DNA of 64,000 bases. Origin: Flocculibacter collagenilyticus (lineage in GTDB: Bacteria; Pseudomonadota; Gammaproteobacteria; Enterobacterales; Alteromonadaceae). The stretch covers positions 434,001 through 498,000 of the forward strand of contig NZ_CP059888.1 in the NCBI RefSeq assembly GCF_016469335.1, given 5' to 3'. A model generated the notes under the pieces. The model ran no database searches, was not told the origin of the DNA, and was given only the letters and a program-made list of their open reading frames with translations. Made by a program: the position numbers and the translations under genes. The stretch's first letter is position 1. Each line of letters starts with the position of its first letter. This document shows, one piece after another, positions 41,087 to 50,864 of the stretch.

Positions 41087-43372
41087 ATGAGCATAGATCT
41101 AAGTCAATTTTATCAAGTTTTCTTTGAAGAAAGTTTCGAAGGCTTAGATATTATGGAGTCAGAGTTACTTAGTCTTTCGCCCGGTGAAGTTGACTCAGAA
41201 ACCATTAACACGATTTTTCGCGCAGCTCACTCTATTAAAGGGGGCGGCGGGACGTTCGGGTTTAATGTTGTCACAGAGTTTACCCACGGTGTAGAAACTT
41301 TATTAGATCAAATACGTGACGGACAACGTGAGTTAACACAATATCATATTGACTTGTTGCTGCAATCAGTAGACTGCCTTCGAGATTTATTAACAGCGCT
41401 GCAAGATGAGCAAGAAGTCGATGAGGCGAACACTCAGGACGTTCAACAGAAAATAGAAGCGGTGCTCAATGATGAAGAGCCTGGTACTGCGACAGCACCA
41501 GCGAATGAAGCTGCACCATCAGCCCCGCCGGAAATCGAACCAGATAAAAAAGAAACGAATGAAGAAGAATTAGGTTATGGCTTTTTTGATGAAAGCTATG
41601 AACAAGATGAAGACGCTCCACAAGGGGAAGTTCGTACTACAAAATTCTGGGAAATTAGTTTTATACCTGAACCTCATTTATTTAAAACAGGCAATGAACC
41701 ACTCTTTATTTTTCGTGAATTAGCTGATTTAGCTGAATTAAGTGTTACCGCTGATACCTCAAAACTTTTGCCATTAAAAGAGCATGTAATTGACGACTGT
41801 ATGTTGAGTTGGAAATTAACATTAACGGGGGATGTGACTGAAGAGCAGATTAATGAGGTCTTTGAATGGGTAGAAGATGATGCGGAGATTAAATTAGAGC
41901 TTATTGCTGAATTTGAAGATGAAGATACAGAGGTCAATGAAGAAGATAAGCCCGTAGAAGCCGCGGCAGCGCAAAAAAGTGAGTCTACTCTTACCCCGTC
42001 ACCAACGACAGAGGCTGATGCACCAAAGACTGTGCAAACTGCACAAGCGAAAACCAGTGATGTACCTTCAAGCCCTCCTGCAAAAGCAACGCCAGCAAAA
42101 GCGTCATCTGGCGGCAAGGCTAAAAAGCCAAAAGAGTCGAAGTCGTCTGAGTCCACATCAATCCGTGTTGGTATCGACAAAGTTGACTCACTGATTAACA
42201 TTGTTGGCGAATTAGTGATCACGCAAGCGATGTTATCGCAAGTGGGTGAAGGTGAGTTTGACGAACATAAGCAGTTAACGTTGCAAGAAGGGCTAGCACA
42301 GCTGGCGCACAATACCCGCGACTTGCAAGAAAGTGTTATGCGAATACGCATGTTACCGATAAGTTTTGTATTTAGTCGCTTTCCACGCGTTGTCAGAGAT
42401 ACCGCCAATAAGCTAGGTAAAAAGGTGGAATTAAAGCTCATTGGTGAGCAAACCGAGCTAGACAAAACAGTGATGGAAAAAATCTCTGATCCTATGGTGC
42501 ATTTAGTGCGCAATTCTTTGGATCATGGATTAGAAACACCCGAAGAGCGTGCTGCTGTAGGAAAAGGTGAAACGGGAACGGTTATTCTGAATGCCTTTCA
42601 TCAAGGCGGTAACATTGTTATCGAGATTAAGGACGACGGTAAAGGGCTGAATACCGAAAAAATTAAAAGTAAAGCGATTGAAAATGGCCTTATCAGTCAA
42701 AGTGATGACCTAACCGATGATGAAATTCATCTCCTTATTTTCCAGCCCGGCTTTTCTACCGCTGATCAGGTGAGTGATATTTCAGGCCGTGGTGTAGGGA
42801 TGGATGTAGTACGTCGTAATATTGAGTCTTTAAACGGCTCCATTGAGGTGATGTCAGAAGCCAACAAAGGCTCAACGTTTACTATACGTTTACCACTTAC
42901 CCTTGCCATTTTAGACGGGCAGCTAGTGAAAGTGAGCACTAACACATACATCATTCCGTTAATCAGCATTATCGAATCCCTACAAGTTGATTTATCACAG
43001 GTAAATAAAGTAGGCGGTGGGCTGGAAGTGCTGAGACTGCGTGATGAATACATTCCCATTATCAAACTGTATAAGTTATTTCATCATGACGGCGCTGTAG
43101 AGAAATTAGAAGATGGTTTGTTAGTGATTGTTGAAGCCGATAATGAAAAGGTCGGGTTATTAGTTGATGACCTGTTAGGGCAACAACAGGTTGTTATTAA
43201 AAGCCTAGAAGCAAATTATGGCAAAGTTCCTGGTATCTCAGGCGCCACGATTTTAGGTGATGGCAGAGTTTCATTAATTGTTGATATTGCAGGACTTATA
43301 CAGTTGGCACGGTTGAAAAAGCCAGGGCATCAAGGATTAGACTTTGAGCGACCTGTTGATGAAGCGGTTTAG
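41087..43372 (+). CDS. cheA: Chemotaxis histidine kinase CheA
   Basis: The 761-residue kinase receives signals from the receptor via CheW and phosphorylates CheY and CheB. P1 Hpt domain with phospho-His48 (FRAAHSIKGGGGTFGF), a P2-like domain (about 180-285, starting TTKFWEISFIPEPHL), Ala/Pro/Lys-rich linkers, P3 dimerisation helices (RVGIDKVDSLINIVGELVIT), P4 ATPase with HLVRNSLDHGLE (N box), DDGKGL (G1) and GRGVGMDVV (G2), and P5 CheW-like at the C-terminus. All catalytic motifs are intact. Start ATG follows TAGGAAAGACA. Confidence 0.96.
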   Translation: MSIDLSQFYQVFFEESFEGLDIMESELLSLSPGEVDSETINTIFRAAHSIKGGGGTFGFNVVTEFTHGVETLLDQIRDGQRELTQYHIDLLLQSVDCLRDLLTALQDEQEVDEANTQDVQQKIEAVLNDEEPGTATAPANEAAPSAPPEIEPDKKETNEEELGYGFFDESYEQDEDAPQGEVRTTKFWEISFIPEPHLFKTGNEPLFIFRELADLAELSVTADTSKLLPLKEHVIDDCMLSWKLTLTGDVTEEQINEVFEWVEDDAEIKLELIAEFEDEDTEVNEEDKPVEAAAAQKSESTLTPSPTTEADAPKTVQTAQAKTSDVPSSPPAKATPAKASSGGKAKKPKESKSSESTSIRVGIDKVDSLINIVGELVITQAMLSQVGEGEFDEHKQLTLQEGLAQLAHNTRDLQESVMRIRMLPISFVFSRFPRVVRDTANKLGKKVELKLIGEQTELDKTVMEKISDPMVHLVRNSLDHGLETPEERAAVGKGETGTVILNAFHQGGNIVIEIKDDGKGLNTEKIKSKAIENGLISQSDDLTDDEIHLLIFQPGFSTADQVSDISGRGVGMDVVRRNIESLNGSIEVMSEANKGSTFTIRLPLTLAILDGQLVKVSTNTYIIPLISIIESLQVDLSQVNKVGGGLEVLRLRDEYIPIIKLYKLFHHDGAVEKLEDGLLVIVEADNEKVGLLVDDLLGQQQVVIKSLEANYGKVPGISGATILGDGRVSLIVDIAGLIQLARLKKPGHQGLDFERPVDEAV

Positions 43373-43386
43373 GCTTAAGGATAACG

Positions 43387-43890
43387 ATGAGTGACACCAT
43401 AGAAACCATTAATAATCAGATAAACGATACGGATATTAATGCTGATGACAATGTTCAGCAGTACCTCACATTTATGATGGAAGAAGAAGAGTACGGTGTC
43501 GATATTTTAAGTGTGCAAGAAATCAGAGGTTGGGAAGAGGTCACAGTTATTCCGAACGCCCCTGCCTTTGTTAAAGGCGTGATTAATTTACGCGGCACAA
43601 TTGTACCATTAATTGATTTACGAGCACGATTTAGCCTAGCTACTAAGCCATACACTGCGCTAACGGTGGTGGTGGTGATTAAAGTGGAATTTGAGCTCGA
43701 CAATAAAATTATGGGTATCGTAGTCGATGCAGTGTCAGATGTGTACAGCATCGACGATGCTTCTATTAGCCAAGCACCAAGCTCAGGTGACAACGCTAAC
43801 CATAGATACATAAAAGGATTGGTTAATGTTGAAGGGCAAATGGTGTCGTTATTAAACTTAACTAAGCTATTAAATTTGGAAATCAGCTAG
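43387..43890 (+). CDS. cheW: Chemotaxis coupling protein CheW
   Basis: The 167-residue adaptor links receptors to CheA. The CheW fold is seen from QYLTFMMEEEEYGVDILSVQ to the C-terminus, with the conserved VIPNAPAFVKGVINLRGTIV block, then MGIVVDAVSDV and YIKGLVNVEGQMVSLLNL. Its first 20 residues (acidic, Asn-rich) are variable. AAGGA is placed 6 nt before the ATG; 14 nt after cheA. Confidence 0.95.
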   Translation: MSDTIETINNQINDTDINADDNVQQYLTFMMEEEEYGVDILSVQEIRGWEEVTVIPNAPAFVKGVINLRGTIVPLIDLRARFSLATKPYTALTVVVVIKVEFELDNKIMGIVVDAVSDVYSIDDASISQAPSSGDNANHRYIKGLVNVEGQMVSLLNLTKLLNLEIS

Positions 43891-43962
43891 TAGTAGGTAA
43901 GCAGTATGAAGCCATAGCAAACAGTGTAAAAGTTATGTCACGTCTTAAAGGAGGCAGCGACT

Positions 43963-46900
43963 ATGCAACACGGGCAGTTATCACATATTAAGAATCCGAT
44001 TAACAGACTTTCTGTTGGCACGAAAATTGGCCTTGTTGTCACTATTCTTTTGGTCGTTATCGCTGGCCTGTTATGGGAATTAACAAGCAGTCTAAAAGCG
44101 CGAGCAAAATTTGCGACTGAAGAATACATGGGGGCTGAATACACAGGACCAATCTACGATATTATAGAGTATGCGCAAGATTCGCGAGGTCAGCTATTGA
44201 TCTACTTAAATGGTGATGAAAATGCGAAGAGTAGATTTACACGAGCGCAAAAAAGTGCGAACGATGCTATCAGCAAGCTTAGGCAACTAACCGCTGAAAC
44301 GGGTGATGAGATAAATGTAACATCAGAGGTGAATAGTTTTATTTCAAAGTGGAATAGCTTGAGCGCACGAGGCACCGATTTTAGCAAAGAGGAAGCCTTT
44401 GAGAGTTACACTGAGTTTGTCGGTGACGCCGCCGATTTATTAATGGTTATTGCTAATAATTCAAATCTTATTCTAGATCCTAATCTAGATACTTACTATC
44501 TAATGGAAATTACTTCCATACGGGCGCACACCCAAGCAGAACTGTTAGGGGTGCTTCGTGGGAAAGGTTCTGCGGCCATTGTTAACGACACTATTTCTAT
44601 TCAAAACCGCTTAACATTATCTAGTATGCTGTCTCGATTGGATATTGGACCAATCAATGCTGGATTAAAAACAGCCTACGATGAAAACCCCTCACTACGT
44701 ACTGCGTTATCTTCACAACAGGAAAAAGTAAACAGAGCGGTGTCTGCGTTTCAAGAAAAAGCGCAGCTGTTAGCGGAAGGGAATTTGCTAGAGATTAATA
44801 GTCAAAATTATTATAGCTTGGGTACAAATGCGATTGATGCCTTATATGAATTAACTTCGCTGGCCATACCACAACTTCGCGACATTCTAAAAGAGCGTGC
44901 GGCAGAGTTAAATAATACCGTATTAATTATGACCATTTTTGCAGTAACGCTGATGGTATTAGCTATCGCATTTAGTGTGTATGTGATTAAAACAACGATT
45001 GAATCGTTAAACATGTTAAATGAAACCTTTGCCGATATTTCAAAAGGCAACTTTGATACCGAAGTGAAAATAAAAACGGCTGACGAACTGGGTAAAGCAT
45101 TAGAGTCTGTTGACCAAATGCGTATTGGGTTAAAAGAGCAAATTGAAGAGTCCGAGCGGTTAAATAAAGTGAACTCTCGCATTAAACAAGCATTGGACGT
45201 ATGCCAAACTAATGTCATGCTAGCTAATCCTGATCATGAAATTATTTATTATAACGATGCACTCATCAATATGATGCAGGCTAATGAAGCTAAGATCAGG
45301 CAGCAAGTGCCTCAATTTAACGCACAAGAGTTAATTGGTATGGATGCGGCCATATTCTATGACAACAAAGCGCAAGAGCATGTCAAACTGAATGAGCTCA
45401 AGCAAAGTGCAGAATCGAGAATGGAAATAAGTGGGTTAACCTTTGATATTACCGTTACGCCAGTGTTTTCTGCTGAAAATGAGCGCTTAGGTACAGTCAT
45501 CGAATGGGATGAAATTACCGAGGAATTAGCGCGTTCGATAGAAGAAAAGCGTATTGCAGACGAAAATATGCGAGTGAGACAAGCACTAGATAATGTCTCA
45601 ACATCGGCGATGATCGCAGACGATCAATACAATATCATTTACACTAATGAAGCTCTGCAACATCTTATGCAAAACGCTGAAGCAGATATGCGAAAAGACC
45701 TACCCAATTTCAGCGCAAATAATTTGCTAAATCAAAATATTGATACTTTTCATAAAAACCCTGCACATCAGCGTACACTGCTTAACCAGTTAACTAAAGC
45801 GTATCAAACTGAAATTAGCATTGGTGGGCGTACCTTCCAGTTAACCGCGAATCCAATAATCACTAATGAAGGTAATCGTATTGGTACCGTAGTTGAGTGG
45901 TTAGACCGTACGTCGGAAGTCGCGGTAGAAAAAGAAGTGGCAGACTTAATAGCGCAGGCGGGTAGTGGCGATTTAACCGCAAGAATTGATGAAGAGGGTA
46001 AGGAAGGTTTCTTTAGTATATTGGCAAATGGGTTGAATCAGCTGGTCGGTATAGCACAAGGCGTTATTGATGAAACCGCGATAATGTTTGATGCCTTAGC
46101 GCATGGTAATTTAACTAAACGTATTGAAGCCGACTATGAAGGAGTATTTGATAAGCTTAAACGCGATGCCAATGCTACCGCCGACAAACTTACCGATGTT
46201 ATCGCGCGGATTAGCAGCTCTGCAACTATGGTAGCAAGTGGTGCAGATGAAATAGCTCAAGGCAATACCGACTTAAGTCAACGCACCGAAGAGCAAGCTT
46301 CCTCATTAGAAGAAACGGCATCAAGCATGGAAGAGATGACCGCAACCGTGCAACAAAATGCTGAAAATTCTAAAGTAGCCAACGAGTTAGCAAGTGATGC
46401 TAAAGATCGAGCACAACAAGGGGGCGAAATAGTCGCACGTGCGGTAAGTGGCATGGCAGAGATTAACGAAGCCAGTAACAAAATTGCCGACATTATCGGT
46501 GTGATAGACGAAATTGCTTTCCAAACTAACTTATTAGCGTTGAATGCGGCAGTAGAAGCAGCAAGAGCAGGGGAGCAAGGGCGCGGGTTCGCAGTTGTAG
46601 CTGGTGAAGTGAGAAACTTAGCACAGCGTTCAGCAGCGGCAGCCAAAGAAATTAAAGACTTAATACGTGACAGTGTGACCAAAGTAGAAGATGGCACTAT
46701 GGCGGTCAATCAGTCAGGAGAAACGTTAAAAGAAATTGTTGAGGCAGTAGAGAAAGTTAGCAAAATGATTGCGGATATCAGCGTGGCGTCGCAAGAGCAA
46801 AGTTCTGGCATTTTAGAAGTCAATAAAGCCATTGCGCAAATGGACGAAATGACACAACAAAATGCGGCCTTAGTTGAAGAAGCGTCAGCAGCAGGCGAAT

Positions 46901-47118
46901 CAATGGCTGAACAAGCAAGAGCAATGAGCCAGCTATTAAGCTTTTTTGCTATATCTGAAAACGGAGGTGGGGGCTTTAGTTCTGCACCTATGCAACAAGC
47001 ACCAGCGGCGCGTTTACCATCATCCTCTAGTTTCGATTCTGGTAGTACCTCGTCAGGTTTTTCAAGTGGCTCGAACGGCAGCTTTGTTGATTCGGATGAA
47101 GAGTGGGAAGAGTTTTAA
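43963..47118 (+). CDS. Methyl-accepting chemotaxis protein with two PAS domains and C-terminal pentapeptide
   Basis: A 1051-residue receptor. TM1 about 24-44 ([19 protein letters not shown]), periplasmic helical sensor (45-310), TM2 about 318-338, a HAMP domain, then two tandem PAS domains ([20 protein letters not shown] and [20 protein letters not shown]), a second HAMP-like segment ([20 protein letters not shown]), and the signalling domain with its hairpin tip [20 protein letters not shown] and methylation-helix regions rich in EE/QQ. A Ser/Gly-rich tail ends in EWEEF, matching the xWxxF pentapeptide that tethers CheR/CheB. AGGAGG precedes the ATG by 9 nt. Ligand unknown. Confidence 0.93.
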   Translation: MQHGQLSHIKNPINRLSVGTKIGLVVTILLVVIAGLLWELTSSLKARAKFATEEYMGAEYTGPIYDIIEYAQDSRGQLLIYLNGDENAKSRFTRAQKSANDAISKLRQLTAETGDEINVTSEVNSFISKWNSLSARGTDFSKEEAFESYTEFVGDAADLLMVIANNSNLILDPNLDTYYLMEITSIRAHTQAELLGVLRGKGSAAIVNDTISIQNRLTLSSMLSRLDIGPINAGLKTAYDENPSLRTALSSQQEKVNRAVSAFQEKAQLLAEGNLLEINSQNYYSLGTNAIDALYELTSLAIPQLRDILKERAAELNNTVLIMTIFAVTLMVLAIAFSVYVIKTTIESLNMLNETFADISKGNFDTEVKIKTADELGKALESVDQMRIGLKEQIEESERLNKVNSRIKQALDVCQTNVMLANPDHEIIYYNDALINMMQANEAKIRQQVPQFNAQELIGMDAAIFYDNKAQEHVKLNELKQSAESRMEISGLTFDITVTPVFSAENERLGTVIEWDEITEELARSIEEKRIADENMRVRQALDNVSTSAMIADDQYNIIYTNEALQHLMQNAEADMRKDLPNFSANNLLNQNIDTFHKNPAHQRTLLNQLTKAYQTEISIGGRTFQLTANPIITNEGNRIGTVVEWLDRTSEVAVEKEVADLIAQAGSGDLTARIDEEGKEGFFSILANGLNQLVGIAQGVIDETAIMFDALAHGNLTKRIEADYEGVFDKLKRDANATADKLTDVIARISSSATMVASGADEIAQGNTDLSQRTEEQASSLEETASSMEEMTATVQQNAENSKVANELASDAKDRAQQGGEIVARAVSGMAEINEASNKIADIIGVIDEIAFQTNLLALNAAVEAARAGEQGRGFAVVAGEVRNLAQRSAAAAKEIKDLIRDSVTKVEDGTMAVNQSGETLKEIVEAVEKVSKMIADISVASQEQSSGILEVNKAIAQMDEMTQQNAALVEEASAAGESMAEQARAMSQLLSFFAISENGGGGFSSAPMQQAPAARLPSSSSFDSGSTSSGFSSGSNGSFVDSDEEWEEF

Positions 47119-47154
47119 GGCGATGAGTCATGAATATATCGGTAGCGATTTAAG

Positions 47155-47988
47155 ATGTTAAGTAACAAAGAGTTCCCAATGCGGGAGCAAGACTTTGTGA
47201 AAGTACGAGACATGGTGTACGACGCTTGCGGTATTGTGCTTGGCGAGCATAAGCGTGAAATGGTGTATTCTCGCCTTGCAAGGCGCATAAGGCATTATCA
47301 GTTTACCGATTTTGCGACTTACTTAAGCTTTCTTGAAAACAACAAAGAGCAAGAGTTTGAAGAATTTTTGAACTCTGTCACTACCAACCTAACCTCTTTT
47401 TTCAGAGAGCGGCATCACTTTGAGTTTTTGAAAAAAACGATAGTCCCAGAAATTAAAAAACGCCACCGTATCGACCACCGAGTACGTATTTGGTCAGCAG
47501 GTTGCTCTACAGGTGAAGAGCCTTACTCGATTGCGATGCAAGTGGCTAGTGAGTTTAGTGGCGCTCAATGGGACTTTAAAATATTAGCCACTGACTTAGA
47601 TACCAATGTACTTGCAAAAGCGTCTAACGGCGTTTACGACATCGACGGCATTAAAGAAGAAGATAAAGCATTATGTCGAAAGCACTTTTTATTTGATAAA
47701 AGCAGCCAGCAGATTAAAGCCAAAGCAGAATTGAAAGAGTGTATTTTTTTTAAGCAGTTGAATCTATTAACCCCGTGGCCGATGAGTCAGAAATTTGATG
47801 TGATTTTCTGTCGAAATGTTGTGATTTATTTTGATCAACCAACAAAAGACAAGTTAATGAAGCGCTATGCAGAGCGGTTGGTGGACGGTGGATACTTAAT
47901 TTTGGGGCATTCTGAAACGATGTCGAAATCAATTAGTGAATTTGAACCGTTAGGTAAAACCATTTACCGCAAAGTGTGCCAAGCATGA
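47155..47988 (+). CDS. cheR: Chemotaxis protein methyltransferase CheR
   Basis: CheR methylates glutamates on the receptor. The 277-residue enzyme has the N-terminal helical domain (VRDMVYDACGIVLGEHKREM) and the SAM domain with RIWSAGCSTGEEPYSIAM, the ILATDLDTNVLAKA strand and FDVIFCRNVVIYFD. Length is normal for single-domain CheR. The beta-subdomain that binds receptor pentapeptides (about 130-160 in homologues) appears present, consistent with the EWEEF tail of the neighbouring receptor. 36 nt after the MCP stop. Confidence 0.95.
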   Translation: MLSNKEFPMREQDFVKVRDMVYDACGIVLGEHKREMVYSRLARRIRHYQFTDFATYLSFLENNKEQEFEEFLNSVTTNLTSFFRERHHFEFLKKTIVPEIKKRHRIDHRVRIWSAGCSTGEEPYSIAMQVASEFSGAQWDFKILATDLDTNVLAKASNGVYDIDGIKEEDKALCRKHFLFDKSSQQIKAKAELKECIFFKQLNLLTPWPMSQKFDVIFCRNVVIYFDQPTKDKLMKRYAERLVDGGYLILGHSETMSKSISEFEPLGKTIYRKVCQA

Positions 47989-48025
47989 TGGTTTATTCTC
48001 GCTGCTACATGGAGTTGCTGAATTG

Positions 48026-48664
48026 ATGAATAGTGGCCCAGCAAATTTAGAAAAAGCGTTACCCGGGTTCGAGGATATTAAGCGGTATTGGGATCCCACG
48101 CGAAAATGCATTGTTGCTAAGCTATTACCGGGTGAAATTTATGTCACTAAACATGCAGAAGTATTAACCACGGTACTTGGCTCTTGTATCTCAGCCTGTA
48201 TTTGGGATTCTGTGATGGGCGTTGGTGGCATGAATCACTTTATGTTGCCGCTAAAAGAAATGGTGAGTGATCACGATACTTGGCAAGATGCAGATTACTT
48301 GCACCGTTATGGCAATTGGGCGATGGAGTTTTTGATCAACGAAGTGTTGAAGAACGGTGGTAGTAAAAAAAACTTAAAAGTTAAGATTTTTGGTGGCGGT
48401 AAAATAATGAGTTCATTAACCGATGTGGGCGAGGGCAATATACAGTTTGCCATGGAGTATTTACAAAATGAAAACTTACCATTAATTGCGCATGATGTAG
48501 GGGGGCCGTGGCCAAGAAAAGTAATGTTTTTTCCAGATAGCGGCCGCGCAAAAATAAGAAAACTGCAAGAATTGAATAACGATACCATTCAACGCCGTGA
48601 GAGCCAGTATCTTAATAATATTACTGTTCAACAAACCCAAACAGCCGATATTGAACTATTTTAA
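48026..48664 (+). CDS. cheD: Receptor glutamine deamidase CheD
   Basis: CheD deamidates Gln residues of receptors. The 212-residue protein has the catalytic Cys in TVLGSCISACIWD, catalytic His in GGMNHFMLP and the Thr-containing strand of KIFGGGKIMSS. A C-terminal extension of about 50 residues (after KLQELNN) is hydrophilic and ends TADIELF. The in-frame TTG three bases upstream was not used, the ATG at 48026 follows immediately. Cluster type with CheD and no CheZ fits an alternative chemosensory system. Confidence 0.93.
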   Translation: MNSGPANLEKALPGFEDIKRYWDPTRKCIVAKLLPGEIYVTKHAEVLTTVLGSCISACIWDSVMGVGGMNHFMLPLKEMVSDHDTWQDADYLHRYGNWAMEFLINEVLKNGGSKKNLKVKIFGGGKIMSSLTDVGEGNIQFAMEYLQNENLPLIAHDVGGPWPRKVMFFPDSGRAKIRKLQELNNDTIQRRESQYLNNITVQQTQTADIELF

Positions 48665-48705
48665 ATTAACATCTTCGTTTTCAGCTAGGTAATTTGTACA
48701 GCCTT

Positions 48706-49767
48706 ATGACTAAAAAAATAAATGTATTAGTTATCGATGACTCTCCATTAATTCGCTCGTTATTAACAGAGATCTTGAATGCTGCGCCTGATATTAGAGT
48801 AATAGGGACGGCTGAAGACCCCTACGACGCACGTGAAAAAATTAAACGCCTGCAACCAGATGTGCTCACACTTGATATTGAAATGCCGAAAATGGATGGC
48901 ATAAGCTTCTTACGAAACCTAATGCGTTTACACCCTTTGCCAGTCATTATGATCTCAACCTTAACAGAAGCAGGTGCACCGCAAACGTTACAAGCGTTGT
49001 CGTTAGGCGCGGTTGACTTTGTTGCTAAACCTAAACAAAACGTCACTGAAAAGTTAGTTGAGTATGCCGAAGATTTATACATTAAAATAAGGGCGGCAGC
49101 ACGTGCTAGGCTGACACCGCTAAAATCTAAAACTCCGCCTGCTAAATCGTCGGTCAGTGTGGCTAATCCCAATGCACTTACCTTTAAAGCAGGGCACATA
49201 GTTGCCATTGGTGCATCCACAGGTGGTACTGAAGCCATCAAAGAGGTTGTAGTGCGTTTGCCTGCTCATTTTTGTCCTATTGTGATTGCACAGCATATAC
49301 CGCCCGTGTTTAGTACCTCTTTTGCAAAGCGGTTAGATACGGCCTCTGCCATGACAGTGCATGAAGCGGAAGACGGCATGGTGCTAGAAACCGGGCATGT
49401 TTATATCGCACCGGGTGATGATCATTTAATCATTAAAAAGCTGGCAGTGGGAAGGTATCAGTGCGTGTTAACAAAAACTGAACCGGTTAATCGCCATCGC
49501 CCGTCGGTTGATGTTTTGTTTGATTCAGTGGCGTTGCATGCGGGGAGAAATGTAACCGCTGCGATTTTAACTGGCATGGGGGCTGACGGGGCAAAGGGCT
49601 TGGTCAATATCAAACGTGCTGGTGCTGTTACCATCGCGCAGGATGAGCAATCTTCAGTGGTGTGGGGCATGCCCAAAGCGGCTATTGATATTGGTGGCGC
49701 TGATAAAATAGCGCCACTGGGGGATATTGCTGATCTCCTAATGCGTTATGCATCAAGCAAAACGTAA
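48706..49767 (+). CDS. cheB: Chemotaxis response regulator protein-glutamate methylesterase CheB
   Basis: CheB removes methyl groups from receptors. The 353-residue protein has an N-terminal receiver (Asp57 in LTLDIEMPKMDG, Lys of VAKPKQ) and a C-terminal methylesterase with catalytic Ser in AIGASTGGTEAI, His in IVIAQHIPPVFS and Asp in AILTGMGADGAKG. The ATG at 48706 gives the standard N-terminus TKKINVLVIDDS; an earlier TTG (48694) is in frame. Last gene of the operon; its end is 14 nt from the convergent deacetylase gene with no terminator between. Confidence 0.95.
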   Translation: MTKKINVLVIDDSPLIRSLLTEILNAAPDIRVIGTAEDPYDAREKIKRLQPDVLTLDIEMPKMDGISFLRNLMRLHPLPVIMISTLTEAGAPQTLQALSLGAVDFVAKPKQNVTEKLVEYAEDLYIKIRAAARARLTPLKSKTPPAKSSVSVANPNALTFKAGHIVAIGASTGGTEAIKEVVVRLPAHFCPIVIAQHIPPVFSTSFAKRLDTASAMTVHEAEDGMVLETGHVYIAPGDDHLIIKKLAVGRYQCVLTKTEPVNRHRPSVDVLFDSVALHAGRNVTAAILTGMGADGAKGLVNIKRAGAVTIAQDEQSSVVWGMPKAAIDIGGADKIAPLGDIADLLMRYASSKT

Positions 49768-49781
49768 TCGGGTATGAACGC

Positions 49782-50864
49782 CTAATTAACGGATGATTTA
49801 TTGAATACCCAAGGTTGTGAAAACCAATAAAATGCAGGGCCAGTACCTTTAGTATCGTTATTCACTTTTGCTGGTGCGGTGCAGTTGTAGCGCGAACGCC
49901 CTTCAGGTAACGGCTTAGTTGCTTGAGTAGATAGCGTGAATTCGTCTTTCCATGTCACCTCAATTTTGCCTTCATGGCTGGCATAACATTGTAACTGAGC
50001 TTTATTAAAATTCCGTGTATCCAGCTTTAAGGTTAGCGATGGTGTTGTGGATGAGGTTAGGGGATCAGCAAACTGCTTAGAAATAAAGGTAAATGGCAAA
50101 CTATTTAGCTTAGTAAGTAGTGTTTTGGTATCGGCGTAAGGGCCAGATGCAGGAAAGCGGGGGATACGGGTTAAATCGTTATGAATACCTACAGCACCAG
50201 AATGTTGGCCAAAACCAATAAAATTTAAAGATGACACTAGTGACTGGATCTCACTATTGAATTCGCCATAAGGGTAAGCAAGGTAACGGAAATTATCCCC
50301 TGTGTGCTTAGCAATCATTTGTTCTGCATGAGTAAAGTCATGGGTTAATCTATCAAGCCACTGTTGTTTAGACTCGTTTGGTTGACGCTCTACTAAATAG
50401 TCGTGGTGCAAAGTGTGGTTTGCAATACTGGCACCCTGCGTTTGTAATTGCTTTAAGGTTTCCCAACTCATTGTACTATTGTGTTGGCGTGCAATCGCCC
50501 CTGGATTAACAAAAATAGTATAGGCGTAACCATACTCGTTAAGTAATGGCGCCGCATTATCTGCTACATTTTGATAGCCATCATCAAAGGTAATCACAAC
50601 GGTGCGTGGCGCAATCACTTCTTTATTCTTTAATTGTGTTATTAGCTTAGCCAACGGCACAACATTAAAGTTATTGGCTTTTAATAATGCTAAATGTGAT
50701 TCAAATTGTTTGGGGGATAGCGATGTAGAAAAAGGTGTGTCTTCGCTAACATGATGATATTGTAAAATAACTGCGGCACTCGCAAAATTACTCCACAACC
50801 CTCCAACGATTAGGCTAAATAAAAATACGCTATGGCATATCTTCGTTTTAACGTGACTGAACAT
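49782..50864 (-). CDS. Exported polysaccharide deacetylase (carbohydrate esterase 4)
   Basis: A 360-residue protein with a signal peptide (HSVFLFSLIVGGLWSNFASA). The NodB homology domain shows motif 1 VVITFDDGYQNVADN (Asp-Asp), motif 2 ASIANHTLHHDYL (H-x-x-x-H metal ligands) and AYPYGEFNSEI (motif 3). The substrate is probably an N-acetylated polysaccharide such as poly-N-acetylglucosamine or peptidoglycan; no other polysaccharide genes adjoin, so it cannot be specified. The extra C-terminal domain (about 250-360) is beta-rich. The start codon lies inside the divergent MATE gene, with GAGGA 8 nt upstream. Confidence 0.87.
   Translation of the reverse strand: MFSHVKTKICHSVFLFSLIVGGLWSNFASAAVILQYHHVSEDTPFSTSLSPKQFESHLALLKANNFNVVPLAKLITQLKNKEVIAPRTVVITFDDGYQNVADNAAPLLNEYGYAYTIFVNPGAIARQHNSTMSWETLKQLQTQGASIANHTLHHDYLVERQPNESKQQWLDRLTHDFTHAEQMIAKHTGDNFRYLAYPYGEFNSEIQSLVSSLNFIGFGQHSGAVGIHNDLTRIPRFPASGPYADTKTLLTKLNSLPFTFISKQFADPLTSSTTPSLTLKLDTRNFNKAQLQCYASHEGKIEVTWKDEFTLSTQATKPLPEGRSRYNCTAPAKVNNDTKGTGPAFYWFSQPWVFNKSSVN

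Noticed and set aside
41674-42513. 279-codon minus-strand frame opposite cheA
   Set aside because: Ser/Thr-rich shadow of the well-conserved CheA coding sequence; no ribosome site or family.
46278-46709. 143-codon minus-strand frame opposite the MCP signalling domain
   Set aside because: Mirror of a highly conserved receptor region; composition is that of a reverse-complement artefact.
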